From a virus, in IMG/VR virus record IMGVR_UViG_3300020202_000072, positions 1 to 64,000 of that record: a stretch of DNA of 64,000 nt. One strand, written 5' to 3'. Position numbers and translations under genes: made by a program. A model generated the notes under the pieces. It saw only the letters and a list, made by a program, of their open reading frames with translations, had not been told where the DNA came from and searched no databases. Positions within the stretch are counted from its first letter, which is position 1, and each line of letters starts with the position of its first letter. Shown here in pieces: positions 8,013-16,934 of the stretch.

Positions 8013-8064
8013 CCGGGCAGCGCCGCCGTGCCCATACCACGCTGGCGCTGTCCGGTTCTTTTTT
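8013..8064 (+). terminator. Rho-independent terminator after terminase
   Basis: CCGGGCAGCGCC (8013-8024) pairs with GGCGCTGTCCGG (8044-8055) in a 12-bp stem with one G-U pair and a 19-base loop, followed by TTCTTTTTT. It lies in the 167-base gap between the terminase and the next gene. The loop is long, so termination may be partial. Confidence 0.65.
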
Positions 8065-8093
8065 GAACTCCTTGCCCATACCAGGGAGTCCGC

Positions 8094-8312
8094 ATGGCTT
8101 ACCACGTTCCCGACGCCGGGCCTGCGCCCGGGTTCTACTGTCCCGTCTGCGCCCGGAAGGGCAAGAAGGCTAACCCACTGACGGTGCAACACACCGAGCG
8201 ATCGGCCCCGGGGATCATCACCCGGTACCGGAAGTGCCTGGTGTGCCGGTACACGCGCGCGACCGAGGAGCGCACGCGCACGAAAAAGGAAAAAGTTTCC
8301 AGTATTGGATGA
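8094..8312 (+). CDS. Small C4 zinc-ribbon protein
   Basis: The 72-residue protein has two cysteine pairs, CPVC near residue 16 and CLVC near residue 49, with RYRKCLVCRYTRATEER between a basic tail. The spacing and the TRYRKC..C..T.E pattern resemble the zinc ribbon of NrdR and Ogr/Delta-type phage activators. The ATG has a GGGAG site eight bases upstream. Its position between terminase and the joining protein would suit a late regulator or a packaging accessory; neither is proven. Confidence 0.7.
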   Translation: MAYHVPDAGPAPGFYCPVCARKGKKANPLTVQHTERSAPGIITRYRKCLVCRYTRATEERTRTKKEKVSSIG

Positions 8313-8394
8313 GTCGCACCGTTCTGGCGCGCAGCCACTTCCCACCAGCCCCCGCGTGTGATTCCGTAGACGCATCACCCCGCGGGGCGGCGTC

Positions 8395-8601
8395 TTGGCC
8401 CTCACACCCGAACAACTCGAAACGCTCGCGACGAAGCCGCAGTCGGCCAGCAACGACTCCGGCTCGATGACGGCGAGGAGCGCGGACGATGTCCTGAAAC
8501 TCCGGGACGCGGCCGCGACCGAGGCCGCCCTGGCCGACGGCCGCTCCGCGTTCGACTGCCTCCGGCCCCGAGTCATTTCCTCGCCGGGGCCCAACCGATG
8601 A
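8395..8601 (+). CDS. gpW-like head-tail joining protein
   Basis: The 68-residue product begins MALTPEQLETLATKPQSASND and resembles short gpW-type proteins encoded just before the portal in lambda-like genomes. Lambda gpW is also 68 residues long. It starts with TTG, and its stop overlaps the portal start (ATGA), indicating translational coupling. It probably joins the portal vertex to the connector. The preceding 82 bases hold only a CCCCGCGGGG palindrome. Confidence 0.65.
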   Translation: MALTPEQLETLATKPQSASNDSGSMTARSADDVLKLRDAAATEAALADGRSAFDCLRPRVISSPGPNR

Positions 8602-10460
8602 GCCAACAAGCTCCCGGCCTCTACGGGGTCACTCACGCCGTCCCGCCGATGACGGGTCCGATCGCCTATCCGAAGGCCAGCCCGGGCCCGCGGGCCTCTT
8701 ACGACGCGGCCCAGGACACCCACAGCAACCGCAGCCACTGGGCCAACGCCGACGGACTCTCCGCGAAGGCGGCCAACTCCCCGGAAGTCCGCCGCAAGCT
8801 CCGCAACCGGGCCCGGCTGGAATACGACAACGGCGGCAACTGCAAGGGCTCGATCGAGACCTACGCACACGACCTGGTCGGGACCGGGCCGCGGAACCAG
8901 CTCACGCTCCCGGCCGGCTCCCACAAGGACGCGGCGGGCACGCTGGAACGGCTTTTCCGCGACTGGTGCGACGACCCGATCGTCAACTTCGCCGAGAAGC
9001 TCCGGATCATGGTCGAGGCCGAGGTCCGCGACGGCGAGTCGTTCGCGGTCTTCATCAAGAACGAGCTGGTCAAGGGTAAACTCAAGCTCGACTTCCAGGT
9101 CCTCGACGCCGAGCAGGTCGCAACTCCGACCCTCAACCCGCTCGACAAGAAGGCCGTCGACGGCATCGAGTTCGACGATCAGGGCAACCCGGTCGCCTAC
9201 CACATCCTCAAAGAACACCCGGGCGACCTCGCGTACAACCCGGGCTCCGGCTACACCCGCCAGCTCGCCGACAACGTCATCCACTGGTTCCGCCCGTCCC
9301 GGGCCAGCCAGTGCCGCGGCATCCCGCGCATCACGCCGGGCCTGCCGCTCCTGCCGATGATTCGTGGGTATTCGACGGCCACTCTCACGGCGGCCCGTCG
9401 GGCGGCCCAGATCTCCGCCGTCATCGAGACGAACGGGGCCCCGGACACGGGCCCCGTCCCGGTGAAGCCTTACGACCCGGTCGAGTGGGAAAACGACATG
9501 GCTCTGACCATGCCCGCCGGCTGGAAGATGAACCAGATCGAGCCGGAGCAGCCGACGTCGAACCACAAGGAGTTCAAGGAGACGAACCTCGCCGAGTTTG
9601 GCCGGGCGATCCACCAGTCGCGCGGAGTCGTGACGGGGGACCACTCCGGCTACAACTTCTCGTCGGCGCGCATGGACAGGCTCATCGGGCAGAGCGCCAT
9701 GCGGATCGAGCGAAACCGGCTCGCGGTTCGCGTGACCGACCGGATCTTCGCCATGTGGGCCCGCTGGGCGATGGCGACCCGCGGCTACATCCCCGATCAC
9801 ATCCTGATCACGCTGAAGCCAGTCGAGACCTGGACCTGGGCCTGGCAATACGACGCCGCCCCGGCCATCAACCCGGTCGACGACGCCAACGCGGACAAGA
9901 CCAACCTGGAGAAGGGGCTCGTCAACCACGGCCAGCTCCTCAACGAGCGCGGCGTCGACTGGCGCGAGCACTTCAAAGCCACGGCCGAGCAGTACGCCTA
10001 CGCGAAAGAGCTCGGCATCGACCACCTGTTCTACGGCGAGGCGGGCGCCGACTCGGGCAGCGTCTCCGTCACCGACGAGAACGGCAGCCGCACGACGATC
10101 GCCATGCCGAAGGCCGCCGCCCAGAAGGCGGCAGCAGCGCCTGCCGCCGCGGCCGCCGCGGCCGGGGCCGACGTGCAGGCCACCGCCCTGAACGGCGCGC
10201 AGGTCCTGTCGATGATCTCGGTCTGCGACAAACTCGTCGCCAAGCAGTACACCGCGGGCGCGACGGAGGCCATCCTCCAGGCCGCGTTCCCGGGCATCGA
10301 CCGCAAGCTCATCGCGACCATCGTCAAGGAGCTGAAGGATCACGAGCCGCCCGCCCCGCCGGCTGCTCCTGCGACCCAGCCCCGACCGGCCGAGGCCCCG
10401 AAGGCCCTCGCCGACGACGAAGACACCGCCCTCGAATTCAAGGAGCCGGCGTATGCGTGA
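8598..10460 (+). CDS. Portal protein, lambda gpB type
   Basis: The 620-residue protein forms the dodecameric DNA-entry vertex of the head. It matches the lambda-type portal family: an N-terminal region with SHWANADGLSA and RNRARLEYDNGG, the conserved DGESFAVF and HWFRPSRASQCRGIP motifs, and the ETWTWAWQYD region near residue 410. The C-terminal about 130 residues are Ala/Pro-rich with a helical module (TEAILQAAFPGI). Length and order (gpW-like, portal, S49 protease) match lambda. Confidence 0.92.
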   Translation: MSQQAPGLYGVTHAVPPMTGPIAYPKASPGPRASYDAAQDTHSNRSHWANADGLSAKAANSPEVRRKLRNRARLEYDNGGNCKGSIETYAHDLVGTGPRNQLTLPAGSHKDAAGTLERLFRDWCDDPIVNFAEKLRIMVEAEVRDGESFAVFIKNELVKGKLKLDFQVLDAEQVATPTLNPLDKKAVDGIEFDDQGNPVAYHILKEHPGDLAYNPGSGYTRQLADNVIHWFRPSRASQCRGIPRITPGLPLLPMIRGYSTATLTAARRAAQISAVIETNGAPDTGPVPVKPYDPVEWENDMALTMPAGWKMNQIEPEQPTSNHKEFKETNLAEFGRAIHQSRGVVTGDHSGYNFSSARMDRLIGQSAMRIERNRLAVRVTDRIFAMWARWAMATRGYIPDHILITLKPVETWTWAWQYDAAPAINPVDDANADKTNLEKGLVNHGQLLNERGVDWREHFKATAEQYAYAKELGIDHLFYGEAGADSGSVSVTDENGSRTTIAMPKAAAQKAAAAPAAAAAAAGADVQATALNGAQVLSMISVCDKLVAKQYTAGATEAILQAAFPGIDRKLIATIVKELKDHEPPAPPAAPATQPRPAEAPKALADDEDTALEFKEPAYA

Positions 10461-11316
10461 GCTCCTGGAAATCCCGGCTTTCAGCCGCCTGCACGACTGG
10501 CTCGGCCCGTGGATCATGCTGCCTTCGGCCTACGAGGGCTTGAAGGCCACGATCCTGAGAACCGACTGGGCGCGGCACATGGCCGACTACCAGCAGAAGC
10601 AGGAGCTGGCCGCCGGCCGCGGCGAGGAAGACACGCTCACGCAGATGATCCCGGTCAAGGGCGGCAAGAACATCGCCGCGATCACCCTCGCCGGCACGCT
10701 GATGAAGTCCGCGTCGAGCTTCGGCGGGACCTCGACGGTGCAGGCCCGCAAAGAGATCAACGCGGCGAAGCGGGACCCGAACGTTCACGGGATCCTGCTG
10801 GCGATCGACAGCCCGGGCGGCACGGTCGCGGGCACGGCCGAGCTCGGCGACGCGATCAAGGACGCGACCCGGTCGAAGCCGGTTTACTCCTACGTCGACG
10901 GCCTCGCCGCGAGCGCCGCCTACTGGGCCGCGTCGCAGACGGACATGATCTTCGCCGGCAACCGGATGACCCAGACGGGCTCCATCGGCACCTACCTGCC
11001 GGCTTACGACTTCTCGAAGGCCCTCGAGGCCGAGGGGGTCAAGGCAAAACTCTTCACGACCGGCAAGCTCAAGGGGCTCGGCACCTACGGGATGCCGATC
11101 ACCGACGAGCAGTCGGCCCACCTGCAGGAACGCGTCAACGAGATGCAGACGCACTTCGACGCGGCCGTGCGGAGCGGGCGGGGCATGAACGCCTCGCAAC
11201 TGGAGGCCGTGAAGAGCGGGGCCGTCTTCTCCGCCAAGGAGGCGATGGAGAAGCGGCTGATCGACGGGATCAGGACTTTAGACCAAACGCTCGCGGCGCT
11301 CGCCGCGGCGTCGTGA
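10453..11316 (+). CDS. S49-family head maturation protease (gpC-like)
   Basis: The 287-residue protein is a SppA/S49-type serine protease. It shows IDSPGGTVAGTAEL near residue 116, the nucleophile region DGLAASAAYWAAS near residue 150, the GSIGTY strand, and a lysine-containing GKLKGLGTYG segment as in SppA. In lambda-like phages this protease processes the portal or scaffold during head assembly. Its start overlaps the portal end by eight bases. A scaffold is not encoded inside it; the capsid gene's long N-terminus may serve. Confidence 0.9.
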   Translation: MRELLEIPAFSRLHDWLGPWIMLPSAYEGLKATILRTDWARHMADYQQKQELAAGRGEEDTLTQMIPVKGGKNIAAITLAGTLMKSASSFGGTSTVQARKEINAAKRDPNVHGILLAIDSPGGTVAGTAELGDAIKDATRSKPVYSYVDGLAASAAYWAASQTDMIFAGNRMTQTGSIGTYLPAYDFSKALEAEGVKAKLFTTGKLKGLGTYGMPITDEQSAHLQERVNEMQTHFDAAVRSGRGMNASQLEAVKSGAVFSAKEAMEKRLIDGIRTLDQTLAALAAAS

Positions 11317-11344
11317 ACGGGTTCACCCCTACGGGAGTAGTGTC

Positions 11345-12979
11345 ATGGATTTCGAAGCCTATGTGATCTCGTTGGGACTCGACCCGGCGACCCTCACCGC
11401 CCAGGCCCGGGCGGGTCTACAGACCGCCTGGCGTGCCCTGCACGGCCCGAAGCAGCAGGCTGGCCAGGCTAACGGTGCCGCCACCGGGAACATCCCGGTT
11501 GCCCAGCACGCTCCCGAGCAGACCGGCTCGGCCGGCCAGACGCAGTCGCAGGCGCAGGCCCGGGCCGCGTCGCCGTTCCACCAGGAGGCGGCCGCGTTCA
11601 AGGCGAACGCTGAGCGGATGGATACGATCCAGAAGCTCACCAAGGAGGCGATGAAGAAGCACTCCGGCGACAAGGTCATGTTGGAGCACCTGGAGAAGCT
11701 CTGCGAGAGCGCCTGTGCCGACGAGAAGATCGAGGTCCGCGACTTCCAGCTCAAGCTCTTCGAGCTCGCCGCCTACCGCGGCCCGATCGTGTTCGCTCCG
11801 TCCGCGCCGCAGGTCAATGAGACCGTGCTGGAAGCCGCCATCTGCGCGGCCCACAAGCTGGCCGGCCACGAGAAGCAGTTCGACGACCAGACGCTCCAGG
11901 CGGCCCACGCGCGGTTCCGCGGCGGCATCAGCCTGAAGGAGCTCCTGGCCCTCGCCGGCGAGCGGAACAACGGCTACCGCGGCACGACCCGCGACATCAA
12001 GGCCCTGTGCCGGGCGGCGTTCGGCGGCCGGATGCTGGCCCGCGGCGGGGCGGACGACTTCCGCGCCGACGTCGGCCCGTCGACGATCGACGTCGCCGGC
12101 ATCCTGTCCAACGTGGCGAACAAGAGCCTCGGCGCCGCGTGGCTCTTCAGCGAGCAGAGCTGGCGGCGGATCGCGAAGGTCACCAGCGCCGGCGACTTCA
12201 AGCAGATGAGCGAGTACCGGCTCAACGGCGCGGCGAAGTTCGAGAAGATCGCCAAGGGCGGCGAGATCAAGCACGGCACGCTCAGCGACACGACCTACAC
12301 GAACCAGGTCGAGAACTACGGGAAGCTCATCGGCATCTCGTATGAGGACATGGTCAACGACGACCTGGGGGCCTTCATCAGCGTCACCCAGGAGCTCAGC
12401 CGCGGCGGCAGCGACTCCTTCAACGAGGTCTTCTGGACCGAGTTCCTGGACGACGCCGCCTTCTTCCCGACGGACAAGAGCCTCGGCAATTACGACGACG
12501 GGGCGACCGACTCCGTCCTGTCTATCGCCGGCCTCAACAACGCGGACGCGATCTTCGCGGCCCAGACCAAGCCGGACGGCACGCCCCTGGGGGCCATCCC
12601 CCGGATCCTGCTCGTGCCCCGCACGCTGCGGGCGACGGGCAGCGAGCTGATGACCTCCGCCAAGAAGATCGGCCAGGGCCTGGACGGGGCGGCCGTCCCG
12701 GAAAACAACCCGTGGGTCGGCATGTTCGAGCTGGTCGCCTCGCTCTACCTGGCCTCCAGCGCCATCTCGGGCAGCAGCTCCACCGCGTGGTACCTCGGGG
12801 CCGACCCGATGGACATCGCCGCGATGTGGGTCGCCTTCCTCAACGGCCAGGAGACGCCGATCGTCGAGACCGGCGAGTTCGACTTCAACAGGCTCGGCCT
12901 GGCCATGCGAGCGTACATGGCGTTCGGCGTCCGGAAGAAGGAATACCGGGCCATGGTGAAGCTCAAGGGCGCCGCGTAA
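11345..12979 (+). CDS. Major capsid protein with long N-terminal extension
   Basis: The 544-residue protein has an N-terminal about 130 residues rich in Gln/Ala and then helix (AERMDTIQKLTKEAMKKH), followed by a capsid-like domain of Mu gpT or HK97 type with KLIGISYEDMVNDDLGAF and DAAFFPTDKSLGNYDD. The extension probably acts as a built-in scaffold that the preceding S49 protease could cleave; this is inference. It has a GGGAG ribosome-binding site and the highest-expression position in the head module. Confidence 0.85.
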   Translation: MDFEAYVISLGLDPATLTAQARAGLQTAWRALHGPKQQAGQANGAATGNIPVAQHAPEQTGSAGQTQSQAQARAASPFHQEAAAFKANAERMDTIQKLTKEAMKKHSGDKVMLEHLEKLCESACADEKIEVRDFQLKLFELAAYRGPIVFAPSAPQVNETVLEAAICAAHKLAGHEKQFDDQTLQAAHARFRGGISLKELLALAGERNNGYRGTTRDIKALCRAAFGGRMLARGGADDFRADVGPSTIDVAGILSNVANKSLGAAWLFSEQSWRRIAKVTSAGDFKQMSEYRLNGAAKFEKIAKGGEIKHGTLSDTTYTNQVENYGKLIGISYEDMVNDDLGAFISVTQELSRGGSDSFNEVFWTEFLDDAAFFPTDKSLGNYDDGATDSVLSIAGLNNADAIFAAQTKPDGTPLGAIPRILLVPRTLRATGSELMTSAKKIGQGLDGAAVPENNPWVGMFELVASLYLASSAISGSSSTAWYLGADPMDIAAMWVAFLNGQETPIVETGEFDFNRLGLAMRAYMAFGVRKKEYRAMVKLKGAA

Positions 12980-13056
12980 GCCACGGGCGGGGCTGCCGTC
13001 GCCGCCCCGCGTTTCGATCAGTCGCCCATACCAAACCAAACCGACGAGACAGACTC

Positions 13057-13413
13057 ATGAGCACGGTAATTCTCAAACAGGACCACGCCGGCAAGAAGAA
13101 GGGCGAGTCGGTCTCCATGCCCTTCGTCCGGGCCAGGGAAGCGGTCAAGGCGGGCATCGCCGAGTACCCGCAGCCGGCGCAGGGCAAGCCCGGCCTGGTG
13201 GAGCTGAAGCCGAGCGACGCCACGGTTCCGAAGCCGTTCCACGACGAGGTCTGCCGTCGGCACAAGCTCGATCTGGATCAGTCGGCCCAGCGCGTGAAGT
13301 TCCTCGAAGACGAGGTCAAGCGCCTGGCGGACGAGGTGAAGAAGGCGGCCGACGAGAACAAGGTCCTCGCTGACAAACTGGCCGCGGCCAACAAGGGCGG
13401 CGACAAGAAGTAA
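13057..13413 (+). CDS. Head-region protein with C-terminal coiled coil
   Basis: The product has 118 residues. The first about 40 (MSTVILKQDHAGKKKGESVS) suggest a small beta domain, and residues about 72-112 are a Lys/Glu/Asp-rich coiled coil. It lies between the capsid and decoration genes and is likely a minor head protein. The ATG at 13057 is preceded by a 77-base gap. No named family is recognised. Confidence 0.65.
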   Translation: MSTVILKQDHAGKKKGESVSMPFVRAREAVKAGIAEYPQPAQGKPGLVELKPSDATVPKPFHDEVCRRHKLDLDQSAQRVKFLEDEVKRLADEVKKAADENKVLADKLAAANKGGDKK

Positions 13414-13478
13414 CGCCTTCGGCGGAACAAGGGGTCGAATCCACAGGCGGGGCACTGGCCCCTTTCGGAGTACCGATC

Positions 13479-14309
13479 ATGCAAGCGAAGAAAGTTCACG
13501 ACACCGGCAACGTGCTGGATTACACCCCCGCCTCGGCCGTCGAAGCCGGCGACGTGGTGGTCCAGAAGGATCTCGTCGGCGTCGCCGCGTGCGACATCGC
13601 CGCGGACGAGCTCGGCGCCATCGAGGTCGGGGGAGTCTTCGACCTGCTGAAGAGCGGATCGAGCGGCCCCGTCTTCGCCGTCGACGACCCGGTGTACTGG
13701 GACGACACGAACAACCTGGCGGTCGCGACCCCGGCGAGCGGCGTGCAGATCGGCGTCTGCGTCAAGGCGGCGGCCACGGGCGACACCACCGTCCGGACGA
13801 AGCTCATCCCCCGGCCAAAGGCCGATCACGACCTCCTGTACTCCAACATCGCCGCCTCGACGGCGGTGACCAACACCACGACGGAGACGGCCTTCGACAA
13901 GGCGGTCACGATCCCCGCGAACACGCTCAAGGTCGGCGACGTGATCCGCGTCCGCGCCCAGGCGATCGCCACGCTGACCAACGCGACGGACACGCTCGAC
14001 CTGCAACTCCGGCTCGGCACCACGGACATCCTCGCGACCGGCGCGGTCGACGTGGCGAACAACGACATCGGCTTCATCGACGCGGACATCGTCGTCCGCA
14101 CGGTGGGCGCCTCGGGCACGATCGTCGCCGCCGGGCACACGGCCCTCGGCGTCCCGGGCACCGTGACGGCGAAGCCGAAGCTCCTCGGCTCGACGACTCT
14201 CGACACGACCGCCGACCAGAGTGTCAACGTTTCGGCGACGTGGGGCGCGGCCAACGCCGGCAACAGCGTCCGCCTCGACATCCTCAACGTCCAGCTCATC
14301 CGGAAGTAA
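13479..14309 (+). CDS. DUF2190-type capsid decoration protein with C-terminal beta domain
   Basis: Residues 1-110 match DUF2190 capsid-decoration proteins: MQAKKVHDTGNVLDYTPAS, AGDVVVQKDLVGVA, ELGAIEVGGVFDLLK and DDPVYWDD. The remaining about 160 residues are an added Thr/Ala-rich beta domain (TLKVGDVIRVRAQAIATLT). The first part probably cements capsomers; the second is likely displayed on the head surface. The neighbouring gene at 14582 has a related design. Confidence 0.75.
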   Translation: MQAKKVHDTGNVLDYTPASAVEAGDVVVQKDLVGVAACDIAADELGAIEVGGVFDLLKSGSSGPVFAVDDPVYWDDTNNLAVATPASGVQIGVCVKAAATGDTTVRTKLIPRPKADHDLLYSNIAASTAVTNTTTETAFDKAVTIPANTLKVGDVIRVRAQAIATLTNATDTLDLQLRLGTTDILATGAVDVANNDIGFIDADIVVRTVGASGTIVAAGHTALGVPGTVTAKPKLLGSTTLDTTADQSVNVSATWGAANAGNSVRLDILNVQLIRK

Positions 14310-14353
14310 CGCCCCCGGGGGACGCCCATCCCCCTCTTGATGCACGATGCGAC

Positions 14354-14371
14354 GGGGCCACGGAAGGCCCC
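14354..14371 (+). other. Hairpin between decoration-protein genes
   Basis: GGGGCC (14354-14359) and GGCCCC (14366-14371) form a six-base-pair stem with a six-base loop in the 77-base gap upstream of the gene at 14387. No T-tract follows, so it is more likely an mRNA-stability or attenuation element than a terminator. Confidence 0.35.
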
Positions 14372-14386
14372 ACATTTAGGAACCAC

Positions 14387-14581
14387 ATGCTTCGCTGGCT
14401 CTACCGGCTCCTGATCGGGGAACCCCGGCCCACGTGCCGGTACTGGTACGCGATCGAGTCGGACGTCGGTCGGGTCGAGTTCGGCGCGGAGACGGTAGAG
14501 GAACTGGCCGCCCTCATGCGCTGGCGGCAAGACGAGAAGGCGGCGGGGTATACGCCGACACCGGAACACACAGAGGCTTGA
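14387..14581 (+). CDS. Small hypothetical protein
   Basis: The product has 64 residues, MLRWLYRLLIGEPRPTCRYW at the N-terminus and a helical acidic C-terminus (VEELAALMRWRQDEK). The stop codon abuts the GTG of the next gene at 14582, which supports translation. No family is recognised; its place among head genes suggests a structural or assembly accessory. Confidence 0.5.
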   Translation: MLRWLYRLLIGEPRPTCRYWYAIESDVGRVEFGAETVEELAALMRWRQDEKAAGYTPTPEHTEA

Positions 14582-15529
14582 GTGGCCGACGCCGCACGAA
14601 CCTACGGCTACTCGCCCGCCAACCTTCGGCTCACGCTGGCGGCGGCCAAGGTCGCTTACGAAGTGTTCCAGATCCCGGACGGCCGGGCCGCGGTGCTCGC
14701 GCGAGAGACGGGGGCCGCCTCCGGCGACCAGATCATCCCGGCCTCGTCAGGCGTGTACACGGTCACGAAGACGGCCGGCCAGGTTTTCCTCGACGGCTGC
14801 GAGCTGTGGTGGGACCACTCGGAGAACAAGGCGATCTTCGCCCCCGGCAACGACCGGGACTTCTACCTGGGGACCTGCGTCGGCGACGCGGAGAGCGCGG
14901 ACACGAGCTGCGTTGTCAACCTGAACGAGCGGCCGCGGTACGAGATCGACAGCCGGCTCGGCGTGTGGACGAGCGAGGCCACTCTCGGCGAAGGCGTCAC
15001 CGTCCTGCCGGGCGGCGGACTGAAGCTCAGCTTCGACGCGGTCGCCGAAGTCGCCCAGGCCGCGGTCTACAGCGAGAAGACGCGGCACGTCAACGCGAAC
15101 GGCATCCTCGAGGCCCGCGTCGCCGTCTTCGACAAGGGCGACAACGCGGCCCTCGACATCGACATCGGCCTCGCGAGTGCGAGCCACGCCTCCGATTTCG
15201 AGGCGATCCCGATCTTCGTGGCTTTCCACCTCGACGGGAATGCGCTCGACTTGAAGGCCCACAGCGACGACGGCACGACTGACGTCGCCATTGTGGACAC
15301 GACGATCGACCTGGTCGACGACACCTACGCCGTCCTCTGGATCGACACCCGGGACCTGACGAGCGTGAAGCTCTACGTGAACGCGGTCCGGGTGGCGTCG
15401 GGGGCAACGTTCAACTGGGCGGCGGCGACCGGCGAGGTCAAGCCGATCGTCCTGATCGAGAAGACGAACGACGACACGCCGGCGGACGTGCGGGTCGACT
15501 ACCTTCGGTACCGAACCTCGGAGCAGTGA
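14582..15529 (+). CDS. Virion protein, DUF2190-like N-terminus plus lectin-like domain
   Basis: This 315-residue product starts at a GTG abutting the previous stop. Residues 1-105 show a layout like the decoration protein upstream (ASGDQIIPASSGVYTV, WWDHSENKAIFAPG, YLGTCVGDAES). Residues about 130-315 are beta-rich (VLPGGGLKLSF, YAVLWIDTRDLTSVKLYVN, VRVDYLRYRTSEQ) and resemble concanavalin-like jelly-roll domains. It is probably a second head decoration protein that could bind polysaccharide; the similarity is by eye only. Confidence 0.55.
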   Translation: MADAARTYGYSPANLRLTLAAAKVAYEVFQIPDGRAAVLARETGAASGDQIIPASSGVYTVTKTAGQVFLDGCELWWDHSENKAIFAPGNDRDFYLGTCVGDAESADTSCVVNLNERPRYEIDSRLGVWTSEATLGEGVTVLPGGGLKLSFDAVAEVAQAAVYSEKTRHVNANGILEARVAVFDKGDNAALDIDIGLASASHASDFEAIPIFVAFHLDGNALDLKAHSDDGTTDVAIVDTTIDLVDDTYAVLWIDTRDLTSVKLYVNAVRVASGATFNWAAATGEVKPIVLIEKTNDDTPADVRVDYLRYRTSEQ

Positions 15530-15531
15530 CC

Positions 15532-16080
15532 ATGTTGATTCTCCTGATCACCCTCGGCGTCGCTCTCCTCGGCCTGGCTCTCTACGCCGGCGCGGTCTCG
15601 GTCACCTACGCCTCGACCATCACCATCGCCGAGACGCTGCCGAACAACACCGGCAGCGCCGCGGACGCGAGCCGGATCGTCACCCACAACCAGTACAACG
15701 AGTCCGGCACGTACACCGCGGCCACAACTCCACCCGTCACTCTGCAGGCGTCCTTCCTCCAGGCACTCAGCGCCGGCGCGGCCACGATCGACCTCCGCGC
15801 CCTGACCGGGACGAACGGCGCGAGCGTCGACGGCAACGGCCTCAAGGTGCAAATGGTCCGGGTCAAGAACCTGGGGGCCAACGCCCTGACCGTGAAGTCT
15901 GGGGCGTCGAACGGGCACACCGGCTTTTTCACGGCGACGACCGGCACGATCATCCCGCCGGGCGCCCACATGCAGTTGTTCACGAACGACAACGGCGACG
16001 ACATCGACGCCACGCACAAGACCTGGGACCTGACGGGCACGGGGGCCCAGACGTCGGAGTGGACCATCGTCATGGGGTAA
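15532..16080 (+). CDS. Virion-region protein with N-terminal hydrophobic segment
   Basis: The 182-residue product begins with MLILLITLGVALLGLALYAG, a strong hydrophobic helix, followed by a Thr/Ala/Asn-rich beta region. An earlier GTG at 15526 is in frame, but the ATG at 15532 is the more ordinary start. The hydrophobic N-terminus is odd for a head protein and may be a signal or anchor. It lies between decoration and connector genes. No family is recognised. Confidence 0.6.
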   Translation: MLILLITLGVALLGLALYAGAVSVTYASTITIAETLPNNTGSAADASRIVTHNQYNESGTYTAATTPPVTLQASFLQALSAGAATIDLRALTGTNGASVDGNGLKVQMVRVKNLGANALTVKSGASNGHTGFFTATTGTIIPPGAHMQLFTNDNGDDIDATHKTWDLTGTGAQTSEWTIVMG

Positions 16081-16083
16081 GCC

Positions 16084-16452
16084 GTGGGCGACCTGGAAAG
16101 CGCGTTCGAGTGGCTTGCCGAGCAGCAAGAGGAGAACAACCCGACGACGATCACGTATCGCCGGGACTCCCTCGACGCCGAGATCACGATTGATTGCGTG
16201 GCCGGGCGGGTGACATCGGAGCGTTGGGCGCTGGCGGACGGCAGGGCGAACCTGAACGTCGAGCCCGCCGACTTCCTGATCCGCCCCTCGCGGCTCGACT
16301 TCGGAGACGGACCGACGGACCCGGCGCGGGGCGACCGGATCACCGTCGGCAGCCGAGTCTACGAGGTCGTCGACAGGGACGGGGAGCCGTGCTTCCGGTG
16401 GGACAGCCAGTACCGGACCATGCTCCGCGTGCGAGCCATCCGTGTGAGTTGA
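16084..16452 (+). CDS. Head completion / head-tail stopper protein
   Basis: The 122-residue product starts with GTG and has a predicted beta-barrel with GDRITVGSRVYEVVDRDGEPC near its C-terminus, the pattern of small head-tail connector proteins (gpFII or stopper type). Its position, third from the tail tube gene, fits that role. The assignment is by position and secondary-structure pattern, not by a diagnostic motif. Confidence 0.6.
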   Translation: MGDLESAFEWLAEQQEENNPTTITYRRDSLDAEITIDCVAGRVTSERWALADGRANLNVEPADFLIRPSRLDFGDGPTDPARGDRITVGSRVYEVVDRDGEPCFRWDSQYRTMLRVRAIRVS

Positions 16453-16453
16453 C

Positions 16454-16930
16454 ATGAGTCGAGTGCTCGAAGCCTGCGACGCCGTCGCCGACTTCCTCTC
16501 CGAGAGGATCGAGGAGGAGGTCGCGGTCTCACGCCGCTACGTCGCGACCGACGAGTACGCGACCATGACCGGCCGCAAGATCCGAGTCTACCCGGAGGGG
16601 TACACGGACGCGGAGCGGCTGACCAAGCGCCGGACGTACAAGGAGCTCCGAGTCGTCGTCGTCGTCGAGGAGAGGTACGAAGCGCCGGGCGTCGCCGGGG
16701 ACAACGACCCGGTGCCCACGGCCTGGGTGGACGAGCGGGTCGACTGGGTTGAGGAGAGCGTCTTCGACCCCCTCAATGATAAGGGCGTTCACGGGAACGA
16801 CCTGCTGGCAGACCGCTTCCGGAACTACACGTGCGAGGTCACCGTCGTGGCGGACCCGCAGCGGCTCCAGGAGTCCAAGGTTTTCTTTTCTCTGATCACG
16901 GTCTCGTACCGCGAACAGGCGGAGGGCTGA
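16454..16930 (+). CDS. Probable tail terminator / minor tail protein
   Basis: The 158-residue product has a mixed alpha/beta fold with VLEACDAVADFLSERI, a strand ELRVVVVVEERYE and a C-terminal FFSLITVSYRE, resembling tail terminator proteins that cap the tail tube. It starts two bases after the previous stop and precedes the tail tube gene. Its role is inferred from order. Confidence 0.6.
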   Translation: MSRVLEACDAVADFLSERIEEEVAVSRRYVATDEYATMTGRKIRVYPEGYTDAERLTKRRTYKELRVVVVVEERYEAPGVAGDNDPVPTAWVDERVDWVEESVFDPLNDKGVHGNDLLADRFRNYTCEVTVVADPQRLQESKVFFSLITVSYREQAEG

Positions 16931-16934
16931 CGTC

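Noticed and set aside
8030-8083. GCCCATACCA occurring at about 8030, 8074 and 13025
   Set aside because: The copies have inconsistent distances to start codons and one is inside the terminator loop; no function is supported.
7974-10517. Very long open frame on the minus strand opposite zinc ribbon, gpW-like gene and portal
   Set aside because: It is antisense to a strongly supported portal gene and its translation is Arg/Gly/Val/Leu-biased without motifs; it is a product of high GC at third codon positions.
11417-13039. 540-codon minus-strand open frame opposite the capsid gene
   Set aside because: Same GC-driven shadow; composition is repetitive Arg/Gly/Asp/Glu and the sense frame is a clear capsid protein.
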